From contig LJSV01000016.1 in NCBI GenBank assembly GCA_001314715.1, positions 1 through 54,532 on the forward strand: a DNA stretch of 54,532 nucleotides. Direction: 5' to 3'. This DNA is from Rhodobacteraceae bacterium HLUCCA12 (GTDB lineage Bacteria; Pseudomonadota; Alphaproteobacteria; Rhodobacterales; Rhodobacteraceae). Made by a program: the position numbers and the translations under genes. This document shows, one piece after another, positions 35,577 through 44,575 of the stretch; positions within the stretch are counted from its first letter, which is position 1, and every line of letters starts with the position of its first letter. The notes beneath the pieces are model-generated. The model did not search any database. It was not told where the DNA came from and was given only the letters and a program-made list of their open reading frames with translations.

Positions 35577-36239
35577 GTGGCCCGTCAGAACCATCGCACA
35601 CGCATCTATCAGGCGTTTCGCAGCCGCATCCAGCGTGGCGAAATCGGCCCCGACGATCGCTTGGTCGATACCGTCATCGCAGCCGAACTTGGGGTGTCGC
35701 GGATGCCGGTGCGCGAAGCGCTGATGCAATTGGCCAGCGAAGGCTATCTGGAAGGCACGACGCGCGGTTTCACGCTGCCCAGCCTGGGCCACGCCCGGAT
35801 TATGCAGATCTTTACCCTTCGCCGCCTGCTGGAACCGCACGCCGCGGCGCTGGCTGCGCAATCGCGCAGCGACGTGCAAATGGACGCCATGTCCGAGGCC
35901 GTCGCGGACGCGGTTCAGACCCTGGAAACCGGCGACATCACCCAGTTCTACCGTGCGTCCGAGATCTTTCGAAATACATGGCTGGGCGCGGTGTCGAACA
36001 TTGAATTGCGCCAAACCATCCTGCGGTATCTGGCGCAGGTGCAATCGGTGCGGTTCGCCACGATGCAGGACCCGGTTGCTCATCGCGTGATCGTTGCCGG
36101 GCAGCAGGAGCTGCTGGATCGCTTTGCCCACGGGGACGCGGTCGGCGCCGGTGAGCGGATGCTGCGTTTCGTGCTGGAGGCCGAACAAAGCTACCTGCGT
36201 CTGAGCCGCGCCGATCAGTCGGCCCTTACAGCCGGCTGA
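35577..36239 (+). CDS. GntR-family regulator, FCD subfamily
   Basis: A 220-aa transcription factor. The N-terminal winged helix reads RTRIYQAFRSRIQRGEIGPD and LGVSRMPVREALMQLASEGY; the C-terminal all-helical FCD domain (about 85-215) binds a metabolite, usually an organic acid, and often a metal. GTG 35577 is chosen because it opens right before the winged helix; a weak AGCCGGAA lies upstream. It is divergent from the nine-gene cluster B operon, and GTATAC sites flank the shared region, so it is the likely repressor of that operon. Confidence 0.88.
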   Translation: MARQNHRTRIYQAFRSRIQRGEIGPDDRLVDTVIAAELGVSRMPVREALMQLASEGYLEGTTRGFTLPSLGHARIMQIFTLRRLLEPHAAALAAQSRSDVQMDAMSEAVADAVQTLETGDITQFYRASEIFRNTWLGAVSNIELRQTILRYLAQVQSVRFATMQDPVAHRVIVAGQQELLDRFAHGDAVGAGERMLRFVLEAEQSYLRLSRADQSALTAG

Positions 36240-36266
36240 ACCCCGGTCCAGTGCCGACCGCGCAAC

Positions 36267-36305
36267 TTGACACACATGCACACTAAAATTATCTGGCCAT
36301 TTAGT
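36267..36305 (+). promoter_or_regulatory. MarR-MFS operon promoter with inverted repeat
   Basis: TTGACA (36267-36272) is a perfect -35, with a weaker -10 (TTATCT/TATCTG, 36289-36295) at 16-17 bp. An inverted repeat ACTAAA-N12-TTTAGT (36282-36305) covers the -10 and probable start point, as expected for a MarR autoregulatory operator. The region is AT-rich against its surroundings. Confidence 0.5.
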
Positions 36306-36323
36306 ATGCCAATAATACAAAAC

Positions 36324-36794
36324 ATGATGCCCAACAATCCCGACCCTGCAACTGAATCCCCCGCTTTTCTGATGCACGACCTTGCCCGCTTGCTGCGCAG
36401 CGAATTCGAGCGCCGGATCGCGGGTTCGGAACTTGGCGTCACACCCATCGAGGGGCGCATCCTGATTACGCTGGCGATGGCCGGACCTTTGCGCCAGCAC
36501 CAGCTTGCCGAACGCCTTGGCGTGGCGCGCATGACACTGACCGGCGTCCTTGCCCGGCTTGAACGCGCCGGGCTGGTGACACGCCACCACGACCCCGAGG
36601 ACGGGCGCGCGCGCATCGTCGCGCTGACGGCACCGGCACAAACGCTGGTTCCCACGATCCGCGCGATCGGCCAGGAGGTGCGCACCGTCGCACGCGGCGA
36701 CATGGATGAGGCGGCGTGGGACTCCTTTCTTGCCCATGCGCGACAGGCCCGGCAGAATCTGCTGGCTGCGACGCGCCGACGGAGCCCCGCATGA
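36324..36794 (+). CDS. MarR-family regulator
   Basis: A 156-aa MarR-type regulator with the winged helix GPLRQHQLAERLGVARMTLTG and the wing RHHDPEDGRARIVALTA. Two adjacent ATGs (36324 and 36327) can start it; neither has a ribosome-binding site, and the mRNA leader is short. It overlaps the MFS exporter gene by ATGA (36791-36794), so it most likely controls that exporter and itself through the inverted repeat at 36282-36305. Ligand unknown. Confidence 0.87.
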   Translation: MMPNNPDPATESPAFLMHDLARLLRSEFERRIAGSELGVTPIEGRILITLAMAGPLRQHQLAERLGVARMTLTGVLARLERAGLVTRHHDPEDGRARIVALTAPAQTLVPTIRAIGQEVRTVARGDMDEAAWDSFLAHARQARQNLLAATRRRSPA

Positions 36795-38041
36795 CCGCCC
36801 CGCCATTGATGAGCGAGCGCCGCGTGGGCGCGCTGGGCGGGCTTCTGGTTGCCACGGGCCCGGTAGCGATGGCGCTCTATACCCCGTCGATGCCCAGCAT
36901 AGCTGCCGAACTGGGCACGACCGAAAGCATGGTGCAATTGACGCTGGCGGTCTTTTTCGGCGGCTTTGCCATCGCGCAACTGGTGGCCGGGCCGCTGTCG
37001 GATGCCTTGGGTCGCAGGCCCGTGGTTCTGGGCTTCATGCTGCTGTTCCTTGCAGGCAGCCTGACCGCGATGCTTGCCACCAGTATCGAGGTGCTGATCC
37101 TGGGCCGGCTGCTTCAGGGGGTTGGTGCCGCGGTCGGGATCACCACCGCCCGCGCCCTGGTGCGCGATCTGTTTCAGGGTCAGCAATCGTCGCGGATTCT
37201 GAACATGATCGGCATCATCCTGGCTGTAGCTCCCGCCATCTCGCCGGCCATCGGCAGCGTCGTTCTGGTGGCAGGAGGGTGGCGCTGGGTGTTCGTTCTC
37301 ATGGTCCTTTATGGCGCGGCGCTGATGCTGACCGTGGTGCTGGCGATGCGCGAGACCGTGGCACGCGACCTTGACCGGCTTGCGCCAAGGATGCTGCTGC
37401 GCAATTACCGGACGCTCTTGGGAAGCGGGCATTTCATGCTGGCCACCGGCGTCGTCACCGGGGCGATCGGAACCTTTTACGCCCTCGCCGCGATCCTGCC
37501 ATTCATCCTGATGGAACGCGTTGGTCTGACACCGATGGAGTTCGGGATCGGTATGATGTTGCAATCGGGCAGCTTTCTGACCGGGGCGGTGGTGATGCGC
37601 CTGCTGATGGCGCGCATGAACGCCTATCGGCTGGCCGCCGCCGGTGTCGGCTTGATCTTGCTGGGCAGCATCGGTGCCTTGCGCCTGATCTGGGTCGAGC
37701 CCGATTTTCTGAGCGTCATGCTGCCGGTCGCGATCTATGCTCCCGGAATCGCCTTTGTGATGCCGGCCATGACCACATCGGCCATGGCACCGTTTCCGGC
37801 GATTGCGGGCAGCGCCTCGGCGCTGATGGGGTTTTTGCAGATGGCATCCGGCCTTGTCGCGGGCATGGCTGCCGCGATTTTGGGCGACGCGGTATTGGCG
37901 ATGGGCCTGTTCGTGCCGATGCTGGGCGCGTTATCGGCGCTTTGCTACATCGCACATCGCAGACTGCCGGCACTGCATGAGAGCAAGCCTGCGCCTGACA
38001 TATCCGATAAGTCCGTTGCGACGCCCGTGATCGGGCCATGA
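36791..38041 (+). CDS. MFS drug exporter, Bcr/CflA-type
   Basis: A 416-aa, twelve-helix major facilitator. Motif A appears as GPLSDALGRRPVVL after helix 2, and motif C-like GIILAVAPAISPAIG in helix 5 marks a drug:proton antiporter of the Bcr/CflA group. It is co-translated with the MarR regulator and followed by the terminator at 38055-38089. Typical substrates of the group are antibiotics such as bicyclomycin, or sulfonamides and chloramphenicol; the actual substrate is not readable. Confidence 0.9.
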   Translation: MTAPPLMSERRVGALGGLLVATGPVAMALYTPSMPSIAAELGTTESMVQLTLAVFFGGFAIAQLVAGPLSDALGRRPVVLGFMLLFLAGSLTAMLATSIEVLILGRLLQGVGAAVGITTARALVRDLFQGQQSSRILNMIGIILAVAPAISPAIGSVVLVAGGWRWVFVLMVLYGAALMLTVVLAMRETVARDLDRLAPRMLLRNYRTLLGSGHFMLATGVVTGAIGTFYALAAILPFILMERVGLTPMEFGIGMMLQSGSFLTGAVVMRLLMARMNAYRLAAAGVGLILLGSIGALRLIWVEPDFLSVMLPVAIYAPGIAFVMPAMTTSAMAPFPAIAGSASALMGFLQMASGLVAGMAAAILGDAVLAMGLFVPMLGALSALCYIAHRRLPALHESKPAPDISDKSVATPVIGP

Positions 38042-38054
38042 CCCTTGTGCACAG

Positions 38055-38089
38055 CGGCAGGCGGCCCTTTTTTCGGCCCCTGCCGTTTT
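38055..38089 (+). terminator. intrinsic terminator after MFS gene
   Basis: CGGCAGG (38055-38061) pairs with CCTGCCG (38079-38085), with an inner GGCC/GGCC stem and a T-rich loop, followed by TTTT (38086-38089). It lies between the converging ends of the MFS gene and the cluster C operon; the hairpin may also act on the minus strand, though no T-run follows there. Confidence 0.8.
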
Positions 38090-38111
38090 GCATCCGAACG
38101 CCGGCGGGCCC

Positions 38112-38960
38112 TCAGCGGCTGTAAGCCAGCAGCATCAGGCGCGTCGCCTCGGTCGCCGGCATCCCGTCATGCACGCCCGCGCGCGCTGCCGCGTCGTTGT
38201 GGGCCGAAACGATCCCGTCGCGATAGGTGCTCATGCCGTCGCCGATCCGGGCGCTGTCGGTGGACACGGCCGCCCCCGGCACGCCGGTCTCATCCAGAAC
38301 GGCCAGACCGGAAATCCCCGACCGGTCCTTGCAGAGACCGGCATCATTGCAGACGACCCCGGCCAGATCGAACCGCGATGAATAGGCCGCTGAGGTTCGC
38401 CCGAAATGCGACCCCGCGCAAACGACGCGGGCACGATGTTCGGTGGTGATGAAGGTCACGGAACCCATGGCCATCACCTTGCCCTCGGGGCCGTCATAGG
38501 CGACCTCGCAAGGCTTGAAGACCTCTGGCAAAACACGCCAGCGTTCCAGCATGCGCCGCGCGGCATCCCTGATCGGCATACCCGCCACGATGCCAAGCAG
38601 GGCCGCGCTGTCATTACAGCGATCGACGACACCGTTTTCATACATGTCCTGTCCATCGGCGATCCGGCACGACATCGTTTCGGCCGTGGCACCCGGAATG
38701 CCAAGGCCCTCAAGCGCGAAAAGTCCGTTCTCTCCGGCGCGGTCCAGGCCCGGCCCGGCGGCATGACAGATGACGCCCTTGGGATCGACGCGCAACGGCC
38801 AGCGGATCGACAACATGCCGCAAAAGGATGCCCCGACCAGAACATCCCCGCTGTTGTTGCGATGATCCGCAAACGTGATCGAGTCCATCACGATGATGCG
38901 CCCATATTCGTTTTGGGTCACGATGTCCTGTGGCGCGGGCACCGGCTTGATTTCATCCAT
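38112..38960 (-). CDS. duplicated-unit protein of unknown function, copy A
   Basis: A 282-aa soluble protein with no signal peptide that I do not recognise. It is made of two homologous units, residues 20-138 and 160-277. Shared landmarks in order are: GRIIVMDS versus GKVMAMGS; GVICHAAGPGLDRAG versus GVVCNDAGLCKDRSG; GIPGATAETMSCRI versus GVPGAAVSTDSARI; DGQDMYENG versus DGMSTYRDG; and the close DAARRML versus EATRLML. A paralogue with the same plan lies at 45799-46665 in the same operon. Conserved Asp, Asn, Arg and Gly residues suggest an enzyme or ligand-binding protein. GGAGGAG precedes ATG 38960. It is the last gene of cluster C, 18 bp after a TRAP permease. Confidence 0.75.
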   Translation of the reverse strand: MDEIKPVPAPQDIVTQNEYGRIIVMDSITFADHRNNSGDVLVGASFCGMLSIRWPLRVDPKGVICHAAGPGLDRAGENGLFALEGLGIPGATAETMSCRIADGQDMYENGVVDRCNDSAALLGIVAGMPIRDAARRMLERWRVLPEVFKPCEVAYDGPEGKVMAMGSVTFITTEHRARVVCAGSHFGRTSAAYSSRFDLAGVVCNDAGLCKDRSGISGLAVLDETGVPGAAVSTDSARIGDGMSTYRDGIVSAHNDAAARAGVHDGMPATEATRLMLLAYSR

Positions 38961-38978
38961 TCTTTCTCCTCCAGCGGG

Positions 38979-40307
38979 TCAGTTCATTTGCGCCGGCAAC
39001 CAGGTGACAATGCCGGGAAAGGCGAAAAGCACACCAAATATGATCAGGTCGATTGCCACGAAGATCGTGAGGCTGCGAAACACCTGCTCCAGGCCGCCGC
39101 GCCCGACGAGGTTTGCGACGATGAAGGCGTTGACCCCCACCGGCGGCGTGATCAGGCCGATCTCGATCATCTTCACGGTCAGGATCGCATACCACAGCCC
39201 GTCGAAACCCAGTTCCGTCACCACGACCGGATAGAACAGCGGCACCGTGATCAACTGGATCGACACGCCATCCAGGATCATTCCCAGCGGGATGAGCGAG
39301 GCAAGCATCAGCAGCACCAGAAGCCCCGGTGGCAGATTGAAGCCAAGCACCCAGTCCGCGAAATCGCCGGGCACTCCGGCCGAAACCAGGAAATATGAAA
39401 AGATGCTGGCGCCGACCAGAATCGCAAAGACCATCGACGACAGCGAAGCCGTGCTTGACAGCGCCTCCTTGATCGCCGGAAGGAAGGCCAGTTTCCGTGC
39501 CGCGACGCTCAGCAGCAGCATCAGCAACGAGGCCATCGCGCCAATCGCCGCCGCCTCGGTTGCGGTTATGACGCCCGAATAGATGCCCCCGATCACGATG
39601 ACGAAAAGCACCGCGAGCTTGACGATGCCGCCATAGGTCCTGGCGCGTTCGGCGGGTTGCGCGGCCTCAGCGGCGCGGGCCACGGCAATGTCGAAGCCAA
39701 AGCCAAGGCGTGCCAGAACCAGCACGCCGATTGCCATGATCACCGCCGACACAAGGCCGGGGACGATGCCCGCCAGAAGCAGCGCCCCGATCGACTCGTT
39801 CGAGATGATCCCGAACAGGACCAGCGCAATCGACGGCGGGATCATGACCCCCAGCGTCCCGGCCGAGGCCACAAGTGCCCCGGCGAACCCGCCTGAGAAC
39901 CCGTAACGTCGCATCTCGTCGATGGTCAGCCGGCCCACCGTCGCCGCCGTTGCCACGCTTGAGCCGCACACGGCCGCAAAGCCGGCACAGGTAACGATGG
40001 TGGCCACCGCCACGCCGCCGCGCACAAAGTGCAAGGCGCGATTGGTCAGGCGAAACAGATCCTCGGCCACGTTCGCCTGCATGGCAAACATGCCCATCAG
40101 GATGAACATCGGCACGACCGTCAGGGTAAAGGACGACGTGGCCTGGAACGGCAGGCTGGCCAGCGTCGCGCCGGCCACATTGGTACTGCGCAGCAGCACA
40201 AGCCCCAGAACTCCGCTGCCGGCCAGACAGAAAGCGACCGGCACCTCCATCGCCAGAAGGACGACAAGCGCAAGCAGAACCATGAGTAGGATCAGTTCGG
40301 TGCCCAT
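38979..40307 (-). CDS. TRAP transporter large permease (DctM), cluster C system 1
   Basis: A 442-aa inner-membrane transport subunit with about twelve helices. DctM features are LLALVVLLAMEVPVAFCLAGSGV, PMFILMGMFAMQANVAEDLF and MIPPSIALVLFG. It is 7 bp after its small permease. Together with 40315-40833 and 40888-41958 it forms one complete TRAP importer, and a second complete importer is encoded at 48384-51224 in the same operon. Confidence 0.94.
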   Translation of the reverse strand: MGTELILLMVLLALVVLLAMEVPVAFCLAGSGVLGLVLLRSTNVAGATLASLPFQATSSFTLTVVPMFILMGMFAMQANVAEDLFRLTNRALHFVRGGVAVATIVTCAGFAAVCGSSVATAATVGRLTIDEMRRYGFSGGFAGALVASAGTLGVMIPPSIALVLFGIISNESIGALLLAGIVPGLVSAVIMAIGVLVLARLGFGFDIAVARAAEAAQPAERARTYGGIVKLAVLFVIVIGGIYSGVITATEAAAIGAMASLLMLLLSVAARKLAFLPAIKEALSSTASLSSMVFAILVGASIFSYFLVSAGVPGDFADWVLGFNLPPGLLVLLMLASLIPLGMILDGVSIQLITVPLFYPVVVTELGFDGLWYAILTVKMIEIGLITPPVGVNAFIVANLVGRGGLEQVFRSLTIFVAIDLIIFGVLFAFPGIVTWLPAQMN

Positions 40308-40314
40308 TGCTGCC

Positions 40315-40833
40315 TCAGAAATACCCTTCGTTCGGTTCCGCGCTGTCGTCGCGACCCGCGATCAGGTCGCGGATGCGGTCGGCCATGTCGGACAGGATCG
40401 ACAGGGCAAAGGCCGCAAGCCCGATCGGGATCGCGGCGCGCGCAGGCCAGACCGGCACCTGAAGCAGACCGAACCGTATTTCGCCCCGGACATACGCGTG
40501 CCAGGCGCCTTGGCCGGTGGCCCAGATCATCCACCCAACCAGCGCCAGCAAGATCGCGCGCCCCAGCAGACGAACACTGGCGCGCGGGCGCACGGGCAGC
40601 GCACGGGTGCAAATGGTCACCGCCACATGCTCGTGCCGGTGATAGGCGAAGGCCATGCCCAGAAAGACCAGGGCGACCACGAGTTGTTCGCTGATCTCCT
40701 GCGCACCCGGAACCGACCGGCCGGTAAGCGCGCGCGTGGCGACATCCGCGACCGTCATGCCCATCATCGCCACGATGCACAGCGCCGCGACGATGGCAAA
40801 CAGGGTGGCGATGGATCGGATCAGGCGTTTCAT
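40315..40833 (-). CDS. TRAP transporter small permease (DctQ), cluster C system 1
   Basis: A 172-aa four-helix membrane protein: GMTVADVATRALTGRSVPGAQEISEQ and the loop HRHEHVAVTICTRALP mark DctQ. ATG 40833 is taken as start because GGTGA precedes it and the first helix follows at once. It is separated from the binding-protein gene by a perfect 10-bp hairpin (40853-40879). Confidence 0.9.
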   Translation of the reverse strand: MKRLIRSIATLFAIVAALCIVAMMGMTVADVATRALTGRSVPGAQEISEQLVVALVFLGMAFAYHRHEHVAVTICTRALPVRPRASVRLLGRAILLALVGWMIWATGQGAWHAYVRGEIRFGLLQVPVWPARAAIPIGLAAFALSILSDMADRIRDLIAGRDDSAEPNEGYF

Positions 40834-40852
40834 GGCGTCACCATTGCGGGCC

Positions 40853-40879
40853 GGGGCCGGCAGGCTGTTTGCCGGCCCC
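40853..40879. other. perfect intercistronic hairpin after DctP gene, system 1
   Basis: GGGGCCGGCA pairs over all 10 bp with TGCCGGCCCC around a 7-base loop, in the 54-bp gap between the DctP stop and the DctQ start. Its place suggests differential stability or expression in favour of the binding protein. Confidence 0.75.
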
Positions 40880-40887
40880 ATCCTTCA

Positions 40888-41958
40888 TCAGCCGCGCTCG
40901 GCGCAGCGGTTCACGCCCGAGACGTAATCGACCTCTTCCTCGTACATGGCCAGTGTCTCGGTGTATTCCTCAAGGAAACTTGCCGCATCCACGCCACGGG
41001 CCTCGGCGGTTTCAACCCAGTCCTGCACGATGCTGTCGCCGACAGCCTCGCGAATCCGGGCAATGTCGTCATCGGGCAGAACGCTGACGGTTCCGCCGGC
41101 ATCAAGGATGGTCTGGCAGACTTCGTCCTCGGTTTCGGCAAGGTAGCGGGACACCGTATCCTGATACTCGGCGCTGACCTCGGTCAGGATCGACTGGATA
41201 TCCTCGGGCATGCTTTCCCAAAGGTCCAGGTTGATCGGCGTCGCCGCAAAGACGTAGTTCCCGGTGCCCGTCGACAGGGTATGCGGCGCGACCTCCTGCA
41301 ACTTGAGCGCGGTCACGACCTCGAAGGCGAAACCGGAATAGCCGTCAAGCGTATTGCGCAGCAAAGCCTCGTAAATCTCGGGCGCCGCAATGGCGACGGG
41401 GTTGGCGCCCACCGCCTCAAGCACCTGGTTCACATAGCCCAGCCCGCGAATGCGCATCCCCTCCAGATCGTCGAGCCCCTCAACGGGCTCACGCGTGCCC
41501 AGGATGTTCTCGGACAGCGGGTTGAAGAACAGCACATGCACATCGTTCGCGCGCCATTCCTGCCGAAAGGCCTCGTTGTTTTGGTAAAGGTCCATGAACG
41601 TGCGCATCTGCGCCTCGGCGTTCGAGGTCATGAACGGCACGCCGACGACGCTGGACAGCGGCAATTCGGCCGGGTGATAGGCGTTTGCCACATAGCCCAG
41701 ACTGGCACGCCCATCGCCGACGCCGCGCAGGATGTCGGTCGCGCCCAGCAGCGACCCGCTATAGAAGAATTCCACGCTGACGCGGCCCTCGGTGCGCTGT
41801 TCGACTTCGTCGGCCCACCATTCCTGGGCCCGGCTCTGTGCCGCCGCTTCGCCGATATAGCTGGCGAACTGCAATTCGAATTCCTGAGCCAAGGCCGGCG
41901 TGGCGGTGATCGAGCCCAAAGCCAGACCGGCGGTGGCGAGTGTGTAGAACGTCCTCAT
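40888..41958 (-). CDS. TRAP transporter periplasmic binding protein (DctP), cluster C system 1
   Basis: A 356-aa secreted protein: signal peptide ending TATPALA before QEFELQFASYIG. DctP fold features are GVGDGRASLGYVANAYHPAE, VPFMTSNAEAQMRTF, the ligand-contacting Arg in GMRIRGLGYVN, and LLRNTLDGYSG in place of the common GVVDG. GGGAGG lies upstream of ATG 41958. The ligand is probably a carboxylate that feeds the CoA enzymes of the operon. The C-terminus has an unusual acidic tail ending in VNRCAERG with a lone cysteine. Confidence 0.9.
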   Translation of the reverse strand: MRTFYTLATAGLALGSITATPALAQEFELQFASYIGEAAAQSRAQEWWADEVEQRTEGRVSVEFFYSGSLLGATDILRGVGDGRASLGYVANAYHPAELPLSSVVGVPFMTSNAEAQMRTFMDLYQNNEAFRQEWRANDVHVLFFNPLSENILGTREPVEGLDDLEGMRIRGLGYVNQVLEAVGANPVAIAAPEIYEALLRNTLDGYSGFAFEVVTALKLQEVAPHTLSTGTGNYVFAATPINLDLWESMPEDIQSILTEVSAEYQDTVSRYLAETEDEVCQTILDAGGTVSVLPDDDIARIREAVGDSIVQDWVETAEARGVDAASFLEEYTETLAMYEEEVDYVSGVNRCAERG

Positions 41959-41984
41959 TTTGGTTCCTCCCAGTTTGCGCGTCC

Positions 41985-42770
41985 CTACCCGTTATCGGGC
42001 TCGGGATCGCTGTAATCGGTGTTGTCCAGCACCAGATCCCAGATTGCCGGGGCCGCGGGCTGTTTCATTTCCTCAAGGACATGGCCGATCAGGCCGACCG
42101 TTCGCGCCACCAGCCCGATACCGCGCACCGCGCGCCAATCGAGCCCGATATCCGAAGCGATGCATCCGATCGCCGCGACGGCGTTGAAGGTCAGATGCTT
42201 GCCGCGCCGCGCGATGGCCGCGCGCTGGATCGCCAGCATCAGCCGGGTGTGGCTGTCGTCCAGGCCGTGCTCGGCCTGCATCTGCAAAAGCTTTTCGGAC
42301 CGCGGATCGATGCGGTGATGCGGGTGGCCAAGGCCCGGTATCCGTTTGCCCCGGCTCGCGTAATCGGCAACGATCGCCGCTGCGCGTTCATCATCGCTGC
42401 CGGGAAACGCCTTGGCCTCGACCTGCAACAGATGCGCGACATTGCTGGTCGGCCCGACAAACACATCGCCCGCCCCCAAAAGCCCGGCGGCGACCGCCCC
42501 TTGAAAACTTTCGGGTGCGCCCATGATCGTCAGGCGGCTGGCGATCACCGACGGCATCATGCCGTGCTCGGCAATCGCCACGATCATCGCGTTCAGCAGC
42601 GCGTTTTCGGCGGGGCTGGGCAAACGGCCCGTGACCTCAAGAAAGAACAGGGCCGCCGTGTCGATCCGGCCCATCAGTTCGGTGGTCAGATCGTGCCCGC
42701 GCACGGTGATCGTGTCGGCGGTCATCGTTGCCATGCTGCTCTTGATTCGGGTCTCTTGTGGATCGGTCAT
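41985..42770 (-). CDS. citryl-CoA lyase-like (citrate synthase fold) protein
   Basis: A 261-aa protein matching the small citrate-synthase fold found in citryl-CoA lyase and the C-terminus of ATP-citrate lyase. The family active-site histidine is in GLGHPHHRIDPR, and the later catalytic region is GLDWRAVRGIGLVARTVGLIGHVLEE. Its length is well below that of citrate synthase, as usual for citryl-CoA lyases. It most likely splits a 3-hydroxy-3-carboxyacyl-CoA into acetyl-CoA (or another acyl-CoA) and a 2-oxoacid. It overlaps the CoA-transferase gene by ATGA (42767-42770), which would supply the thioester. Confidence 0.87.
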   Translation of the reverse strand: MTDPQETRIKSSMATMTADTITVRGHDLTTELMGRIDTAALFFLEVTGRLPSPAENALLNAMIVAIAEHGMMPSVIASRLTIMGAPESFQGAVAAGLLGAGDVFVGPTSNVAHLLQVEAKAFPGSDDERAAAIVADYASRGKRIPGLGHPHHRIDPRSEKLLQMQAEHGLDDSHTRLMLAIQRAAIARRGKHLTFNAVAAIGCIASDIGLDWRAVRGIGLVARTVGLIGHVLEEMKQPAAPAIWDLVLDNTDYSDPEPDNG

Positions 42771-44575
42771 GGCGTCGGCTCCGCGTCCGGTCTGGCGTAT
42801 TCGAGAAAGTCGTTGCGGATGTCGAAAAGGCGCAGCCGCAGCAGGTCATCAGGGTCCGGGGCCGTCGCCACGCGCAGGGTATCGCTGATCTCGAGTTCCC
42901 AGCCGCAGCGCGACCGGATATGCGCGATCGTGGCGTCGCGATCCTCGCCCGCGCGTTCGAAATATTCGGTCAGGACCAGGCGGCCATCTTGCTTTTCATA
43001 GACCCCAAGGTCCGTGACCAGGGTCGAGACCGTTGCGCCGGGGCTGGTGATATACGGCAGTTCCGCCACAAGCCGGTGGCGTGACTGTTGCGACACAGCG
43101 ATCACGTCGGCGGCGGCCGAGGTGATGTCATTCGCCCCGCCAGACCCCAGAAGATAGCGGCCATCGCTGGTGCGCGTGGAATTGATATTTCCGGCCGGGT
43201 CGATCTGGCCCGAACCGATGATCGCGATGCAGTTGTTGTGACGCCCCCCGACCTGAAGGCCCAGGATCGCCTCGACCCCGGCCATCGACTTTGCGCTCGA
43301 CAGATTGCGATTGGAAAAGATGAAGGGTTCGCCGGGCTTCGGCATATAGCCATAAAGACCGATCTCGGCGACGAGTTCGGCATCTATGCCCTCTTCGTGC
43401 TGCAAGCGATGCACGGCCAGCCAGGCCGCGAGGTTGGCATAGCCGACACCCGCCTCAACGATCCGGCGCCCATCTTCGCGCACCTTGCGCGCGACCATGC
43501 GCGCGGCGGCAATCACCATCATCTCGCGCGCATCGTGGCCCTTGGTCGCGGCAAGGCGGTCCAGATCAGCCTGGGTGATACCATCCGCCCAGGCGTCACC
43601 CCAGGCGCGACCGCGCAACAGGTCAAGCCGGTCGGCGCCCAGCTTTTCCAGATAGGCGCCGTGGTCGGGAACATCCAGAATCCAGTCGCGCGTCCATTGC
43701 CGGAACAACGCGTCGTCGCGGATCGCGGCGCGGATGTCGTGAAACGCGCGCGCGTCCTCGACATAGGCCGGGATGTCGATATCGGTCGGGTTGTAGATCG
43801 CATAGGGATGGCAGCCCATCGGCGCGACCGACAGGCTCAACACCCGGTCGGCGGGGATCTTGACCAACGCAGGATGCCGCCGCAACTGGCTGGCCGGAAC
43901 GATGCGCTCGACCGTGGCGATTACGCCCTTGCGCGCGGCATAGGCCGCGATGTCGGCCTCGCCGAAGGGGGGCGACATCAGGATATTGCCAGCCTCGTCG
44001 GCCGCAAGGCCGTGAACGATGGTGATGTCGGGCACCAGCGCCGAAACCGCGCCGATTTCTTCGCCCGAACCGAAGGGATCAGGAATACGGCGATAGCTTT
44101 CGTTACGGGCCATCGAACTGTCGCGCAGCGAGCGCGTCAGTGCAAAGGGAAAGCCATGCGCACCGGCGGACAGGCGCTGGCTCAGCACCAGAAGCGAGTT
44201 GCTTTCGATCTCGACCGCGCCACTGTCGATTGCCGCCTGAAGCAGTGGGTTGGGTGCCGGTGTCGGATAGTTCTCGCCGACAAAGGACACGATCAGCCTT
44301 GAAACGATTTCTTCGGTCACCAGCGCGGTCTGATTGGCCACCAGACCCGAGGAAATGACGGTGAAGCCCGGTCGGGTGCCGGCAAAGACCCGCACAAGCG
44401 CGTTGCTTGCCGCCATCGGCCGCCCCTCGGAATAGCCGAAATGCAGCGTCATGCCGGGTTCGACATGGGCACGGATCGCGTCATCCAGCGCCATGACCTT
44501 CCCGCTTGGTCGTTCGGCGGGCAGGTCGAAGGCGCTGAGCAGCCACGCGCGGTCAAGTCGTGTCGTCGATGTCAT
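42767..44575 (-). CDS. fused alpha-beta class I CoA-transferase
   Basis: A 602-aa single-chain CoA-transferase containing both subunit types. Residues about 15-300 resemble the alpha subunit (AIRAHVEPGMTLHFGYSEGRP; PADRVLSLSVAPMGCHPYAIY), and about 345-600 the beta subunit (AGVGYANLAAWLAVHRL; ELVAEIGLYGYMPKPGEP; GSGGANDITSAAADVIAV). The Glu in AEIGLYG is the expected covalent CoA carrier. Most relatives (glutaconate, 3-oxoadipate, acetate CoA-transferases) are encoded as two genes, so the fusion is notable. It overlaps both neighbours by ATGA, and would convert an imported carboxylate to its CoA ester for the lyase-like enzyme. Confidence 0.87.
   Translation of the reverse strand: MTSTTRLDRAWLLSAFDLPAERPSGKVMALDDAIRAHVEPGMTLHFGYSEGRPMAASNALVRVFAGTRPGFTVISSGLVANQTALVTEEIVSRLIVSFVGENYPTPAPNPLLQAAIDSGAVEIESNSLLVLSQRLSAGAHGFPFALTRSLRDSSMARNESYRRIPDPFGSGEEIGAVSALVPDITIVHGLAADEAGNILMSPPFGEADIAAYAARKGVIATVERIVPASQLRRHPALVKIPADRVLSLSVAPMGCHPYAIYNPTDIDIPAYVEDARAFHDIRAAIRDDALFRQWTRDWILDVPDHGAYLEKLGADRLDLLRGRAWGDAWADGITQADLDRLAATKGHDAREMMVIAAARMVARKVREDGRRIVEAGVGYANLAAWLAVHRLQHEEGIDAELVAEIGLYGYMPKPGEPFIFSNRNLSSAKSMAGVEAILGLQVGGRHNNCIAIIGSGQIDPAGNINSTRTSDGRYLLGSGGANDITSAAADVIAVSQQSRHRLVAELPYITSPGATVSTLVTDLGVYEKQDGRLVLTEYFERAGEDRDATIAHIRSRCGWELEISDTLRVATAPDPDDLLRLRLFDIRNDFLEYARPDAEPTP

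Noticed and set aside
39922-42015. A 697-codon open frame on the plus strand across TRAP system 1.
   Set aside because: Antisense to DctM/DctQ/DctP, and its translation is low-complexity Arg/His/Gln with no domain. It also crosses real gene boundaries.
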